Shown: piece after piece, positions 60,907-64,000 of the stretch
Layout of the letters: each line of letters opens with the position of its first letter
Position numbering within the stretch: the stretch's first letter is position 1
NCBI GenBank assembly: GCA_914767715.1
Contig: OU612073.1
Coordinates: forward strand, 7,998,001-8,062,000
Direction: 5' to 3'
Source: Membranipora membranacea
Taxonomy: Eukaryota > Bryozoa > Gymnolaemata > Cheilostomatida > Membraniporidae
Length of the DNA stretch: 64,000 nt
Notes under the pieces: generated by a model
Database searches by the model: none
What the model was told of the DNA's origin: nothing
The model's input: the letters and a program-made list of their open reading frames with translations, nothing else
Translations under genes and position numbers: made by a program

Positions 60907-60997
60907 AATTTAACGCAAAAGAATGCCCAAAAACACCTCAAAATCACCTCAAAAATCCCTAAAAATAGCTGTTTTTGGCATTCTTTTGCGTTAAATT
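60907..60997. repeat. Perfect 21-bp inverted repeat with 49-base loop
   Basis: AATTTAACGCAAAAGAATGC at 60907 pairs with GCATTCTTTTGCGTTAAATT ending at 60997. The loop has two CACCTCAAAA units. It could be a small MITE; flanking duplications are not clear. Confidence 0.7.
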
Positions 60998-63300
60998 AAG
61001 GAGGAACATTGCATGCATCAGCCTTTTACCAATTATAATCTGGAAATCTAACATTCATAACCTCTCTTTACATCTTATGACCAATTTTAAACTCTCTTTC
61101 ACTGTTCAGAATGAGACTTGAGACAGTTAGCAATACCCACTAGCTCAGTGATGATGTCAATGAGCCCTGAAGGACAGTTGTGAGAGTCGGTCTGAAACTA
61201 CGGGAAAAGGGTACAAAACTCTTTGGTGTGTCCGTGGTGTGAATACTTTATTTCAATTGTTCCAGGAATCTTGAAAATTGGTCTCAGAGTGTAAAATGCA
61301 TAGGGAATCTAGCAATCAATCCCCTGGCGCTCTCAGAAAAAATTGTCAATGTAAAAAAAACGGGGTTGGAATTGTCAACTTCACATCCCACCTTGACAGT
61401 AGTGTACCAATTGTCATAAGGTTATTCCAACCCAAACCCCCTTATCCCCCCTCCTTGATTTTAGCATTTACCATAAGGCTAGAGTTTTTGATATTTGGAG
61501 TTGTTCAATCATTTGAAGAGAGGAGATAAGAAAAACAACTAAAGTTGATGGAATAATCAGTCTTGTATTTCAAGTAATGACTTTAGTCAGGTACAATGCT
61601 TTGATTCAGTACATAGATAACAATATGCTGTGGACTAACTAAGTCTGGTACCATTTTCATTCACAATAAAAAAAACTTTTCACAAAAGTTTTTTTACACG
61701 AGCACGACAAAAAACTAAAATCCTTAACACTAATAGTCTGACAAAGAATTGTGCATTAATACTTAATACGGTAAAAAAATCTTAGAACTCATATTTGTAG
61801 CGCCTTAAATCCAATCAGCAGACTTTGGTTCCTGGTACGGGAGAGAGCCACCGTATAATTGAAAGTTTTGATGTTGTGAAATAGACAATGTACTAACTAA
61901 TATCTACGGCTCAGACTATTGCAACGGACATTATCAAACGTTGCGCCATTCTGTATGTATTGCATGCCTAAAAGTAAAATGGTAAGTAAATAATGACAAA
62001 AAAGAAACATTTTGCTTTTTCACGCCTTGCTCTGTTGACCATGCCATGGCTTCCATAATGTTTTACAGAACCTTCTAGCTCACTGGTTGTTTTTCTCCAG
62101 ACTGGGACTCCCTGCGTATCTTATTGAAGACTAAAGGTTTGGTGTTTTAAAGTTGAAGAAAAGAAATGGTCAGTTTGCCAGATTCAGATTTTATGTGCAG
62201 TCAATCGGTTGTCTTGATGAATTTATTCTGAAGAAAACAGCTAGAAAACTGAAGATTGCAGATTGGGATAAATTGGTTCAACATTAATGGTAGCTGATGA
62301 CGCTGGGACTATAGTCTGTTACCATCAACCAGACCCCTTTCATGGGTGGGTGGCATTATATCAATCGTACTTCTACACAACTCAAATTTTTTTCGCTTTC
62401 GAATTTGATTTAGAAATTGACCACCACTTAGTAATTATGTGTATGGTGACATACTCATTATTTAAAAAGTAAATCGCTAACATCAAGATTAACATATTAT
62501 TATGTAATGTACCATATCAACCTCCAGTTTTCTTGAGAGCTAGAGCTAGATGGGTGCAAGGATGGCTTTAGTTTTAAGAAGGCTTCTACGATATCCACTT
62601 TATAACTTTGATATGTGGTATGAAGGTTTTGTACATTGGCATCATTATGACAGTGTAGACTCAATTACTAAGTGTCCATTTTGAGCCAGAGCCAGATGAT
62701 GTATCTTGGTTTATCCTAGCAAACTTCTGTTGTTTCCAAGGTCAAATATCGAGCTGAAACTTCAAACAAACCTCTCCGGTAGGACTTAGATTTGGGCTTC
62801 CTGATAACAAGCCCTTGCACATCGATAAGCGTTGAGCACAGCGCTATCAATAGTTCCGCGGACCGAACATCAAATAACCTCGGATCGAGCTCAATAGGCC
62901 CACAGAAACAGAATCAATGAGATTCATTCAACCCATCAACCTTCAGAAAAGAGAAAGTATCGGTAAAATTATACTCGAATCAGTGTCTTCTTCTGGACAG
63001 GCCTCTGTTTCACGATAATTGTTTTACAGGCACCAGAACTAAGCGAGAGACCTCATGCAATTATCGGCTATGATCCCTGGTTAAACTGCTTTAATTTAGG
63101 CTGCCATTCATATTAGATGTAGGCTAATGCCAAAGCGATAAAAGTTTCTGCGATCTCACATTTCAAATAATTTAGAGTAATAATAATGCGATAACTACAG
63201 TTAGTGACATAGGTAGGCTATGTGTGAATGGCGTATCATAAGATCTCAAGTCCCGCCTCCTAAACAATATGACTGATGTTTGGTAAGGATAGCAGTAGGA

Positions 63301-63307
63301 TATATAA
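63301..63307 (+). promoter_or_regulatory. TATA box of IRP2
   Basis: TATATAA, about 30 bases upstream of an inferred start near 63332. The non-coding exon would end at 63451 before the donor GTGAGT (63452), the same layout as IRP1. Confidence 0.55.
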
Positions 63308-63713
63308 GGCTTGTCTGACTGCTAAATAACTTAGTGGTAGTGAACTGCCCATCATTAACCTAGTGACAAGCTAAGCCGGTATTTCAGCTAAGCGGTCCAA
63401 GGATTTGATCACCTTGATTTTCATCTTGTTAGGATTAAACACAATAATTTGGTGAGTACTCTTGTGAGTTTTTTCCTTGTGCTCTCAGAGCAGAAATATA
63501 ACCACTGAACGTTTTTTTCCGTATCTTGGTGGATATAATTGCAAGTTTATTATAATAATTATGATGTACCTATTCTGATGCAATAGGAACATGTTTACAC
63601 CTGCTACATGACATCTCTATACTTGCTTCTCTTGCCAGAGCACAAGCTCTCAATCGAAAACAAGCTTGTTTGCTAGCCATGTATTATATTGTTGACTCTT
63701 TCCTGTTACAGAC

Positions 63714-63927
63714 ATGATGATAGCAAGTACGCAGATGGATAAATACTACATACTCACATGCTTGCTGCTGACACTGATCCAGCTGCTGCAGCAGGTTGCT
63801 GCTGACTACGAGCACATGTGTACGCTCGACGATTATCAAGGTCGCAGGCATATGCTCTCCAATTGTGGCAGACGTCTGAGCGAACAAGTGTTTACTATGT
63901 GTTCAGAACGGCCAAATGTTGGGCGAA
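63714..63927 (+). CDS. Insulin-related peptide 2 precursor, first coding exon (partial)
   Basis: Exon 63712-63927 follows an acceptor (CCTGTTACAG); the ATG is its third base. Residues 1-30 form a signal peptide (ILTCLLLTLIQLLQQVAA). The B chain holds Cys36, Cys51 and Cys63 with the same spacing (x14, x11) as IRP1; CTLDDYQGRR aligns with CTQDDYAAAR, and CGRRLSEQVFTMC with CGGRLTTMILRRC. The exon ends at 63927 before GTAAGT in phase 1, as in IRP1. The C peptide and A chain lie beyond the window, so the gene cannot be shown to be complete. It is a tandem paralogue of IRP1 in the same direction. Confidence 0.85.
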
Positions 63928-64000
63928 GTAAGTTGAAAATAATTGCTAATTGTTTAACTTGTATTATCTCATGACAACTACCAGTTTTGGAAACTAATTC

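Larger units (their letters stand above)
59061..63300. other. Intergenic stretch between the two insulin-related genes
   Basis: The first ~0.8 kb is probably the IRP1 3' UTR. A short TTGGCC tandem repeat lies at 59264-59290 and an inverted pair at 60907-60997. No further insulin motif (CC-x3-C-x8-C) was seen on either strand, so IRP2 is the next gene. Confidence 0.5.

Overview
The window is AT-rich nuclear DNA from an animal. Genes are split by long introns with GT-AG boundaries, intergenic DNA is dense in LINE remnants and small inverted-repeat elements, and the gene content is metazoan. Two insulin-like precursors at the right end carry a fourth cysteine pair and an A-chain core (GIVCECC) typical of molluscan insulin-related peptides, so a mollusc or close lophotrochozoan is most likely. 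Everything was read by eye. Exon joins were tested by checking that splice sites and reading-frame phase agree; no alignment or database search was run.

Bases 1-39461 are a head-to-tail segmental duplication present three times: unit 1 (right part only, 1-9329), unit 2 (9330-26645) and unit 3 (26646-39461). A full unit holds a minus-strand gene for an ACOT7-like double-hotdog acyl-CoA thioesterase (7 exons recognised, frame intact in both complete copies), then a block of retrotransposon debris, then a short plus-strand gene with an ankyrin-like exon and a cysteine-containing last exon. The units differ by insertions and deletions that read as a history: a 1.6 kb TTAA-flanked element only in unit 2, a 362 bp foldback element only in unit 3 inserted at the edge of an older hairpin element, and a large LINE deletion in unit 3. 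The array ends inside the last exon of the third ankyrin-like gene at 39461. Only that copy keeps what looks like the original 3' end with a poly(A) signal.

From 39.5 to 42.1 kb lies non-coding DNA with a large foldback element and several very short palindromes between direct repeats. A complete seven-exon CRYL1 (lambda-crystallin / L-gulonate 3-dehydrogenase) gene runs from 42175 to 48830. A gene-poor stretch follows to 55.5 kb.

The right end holds two insulin-related peptide genes in the same orientation. IRP1 (55.5-59.1 kb) is complete: TATA box, non-coding first exon, signal peptide plus B chain exon, then C peptide, A chain and an unusually long C-terminal extension. IRP2 starts at 63.3 kb with the same architecture, and its A-chain exon lies beyond the window.
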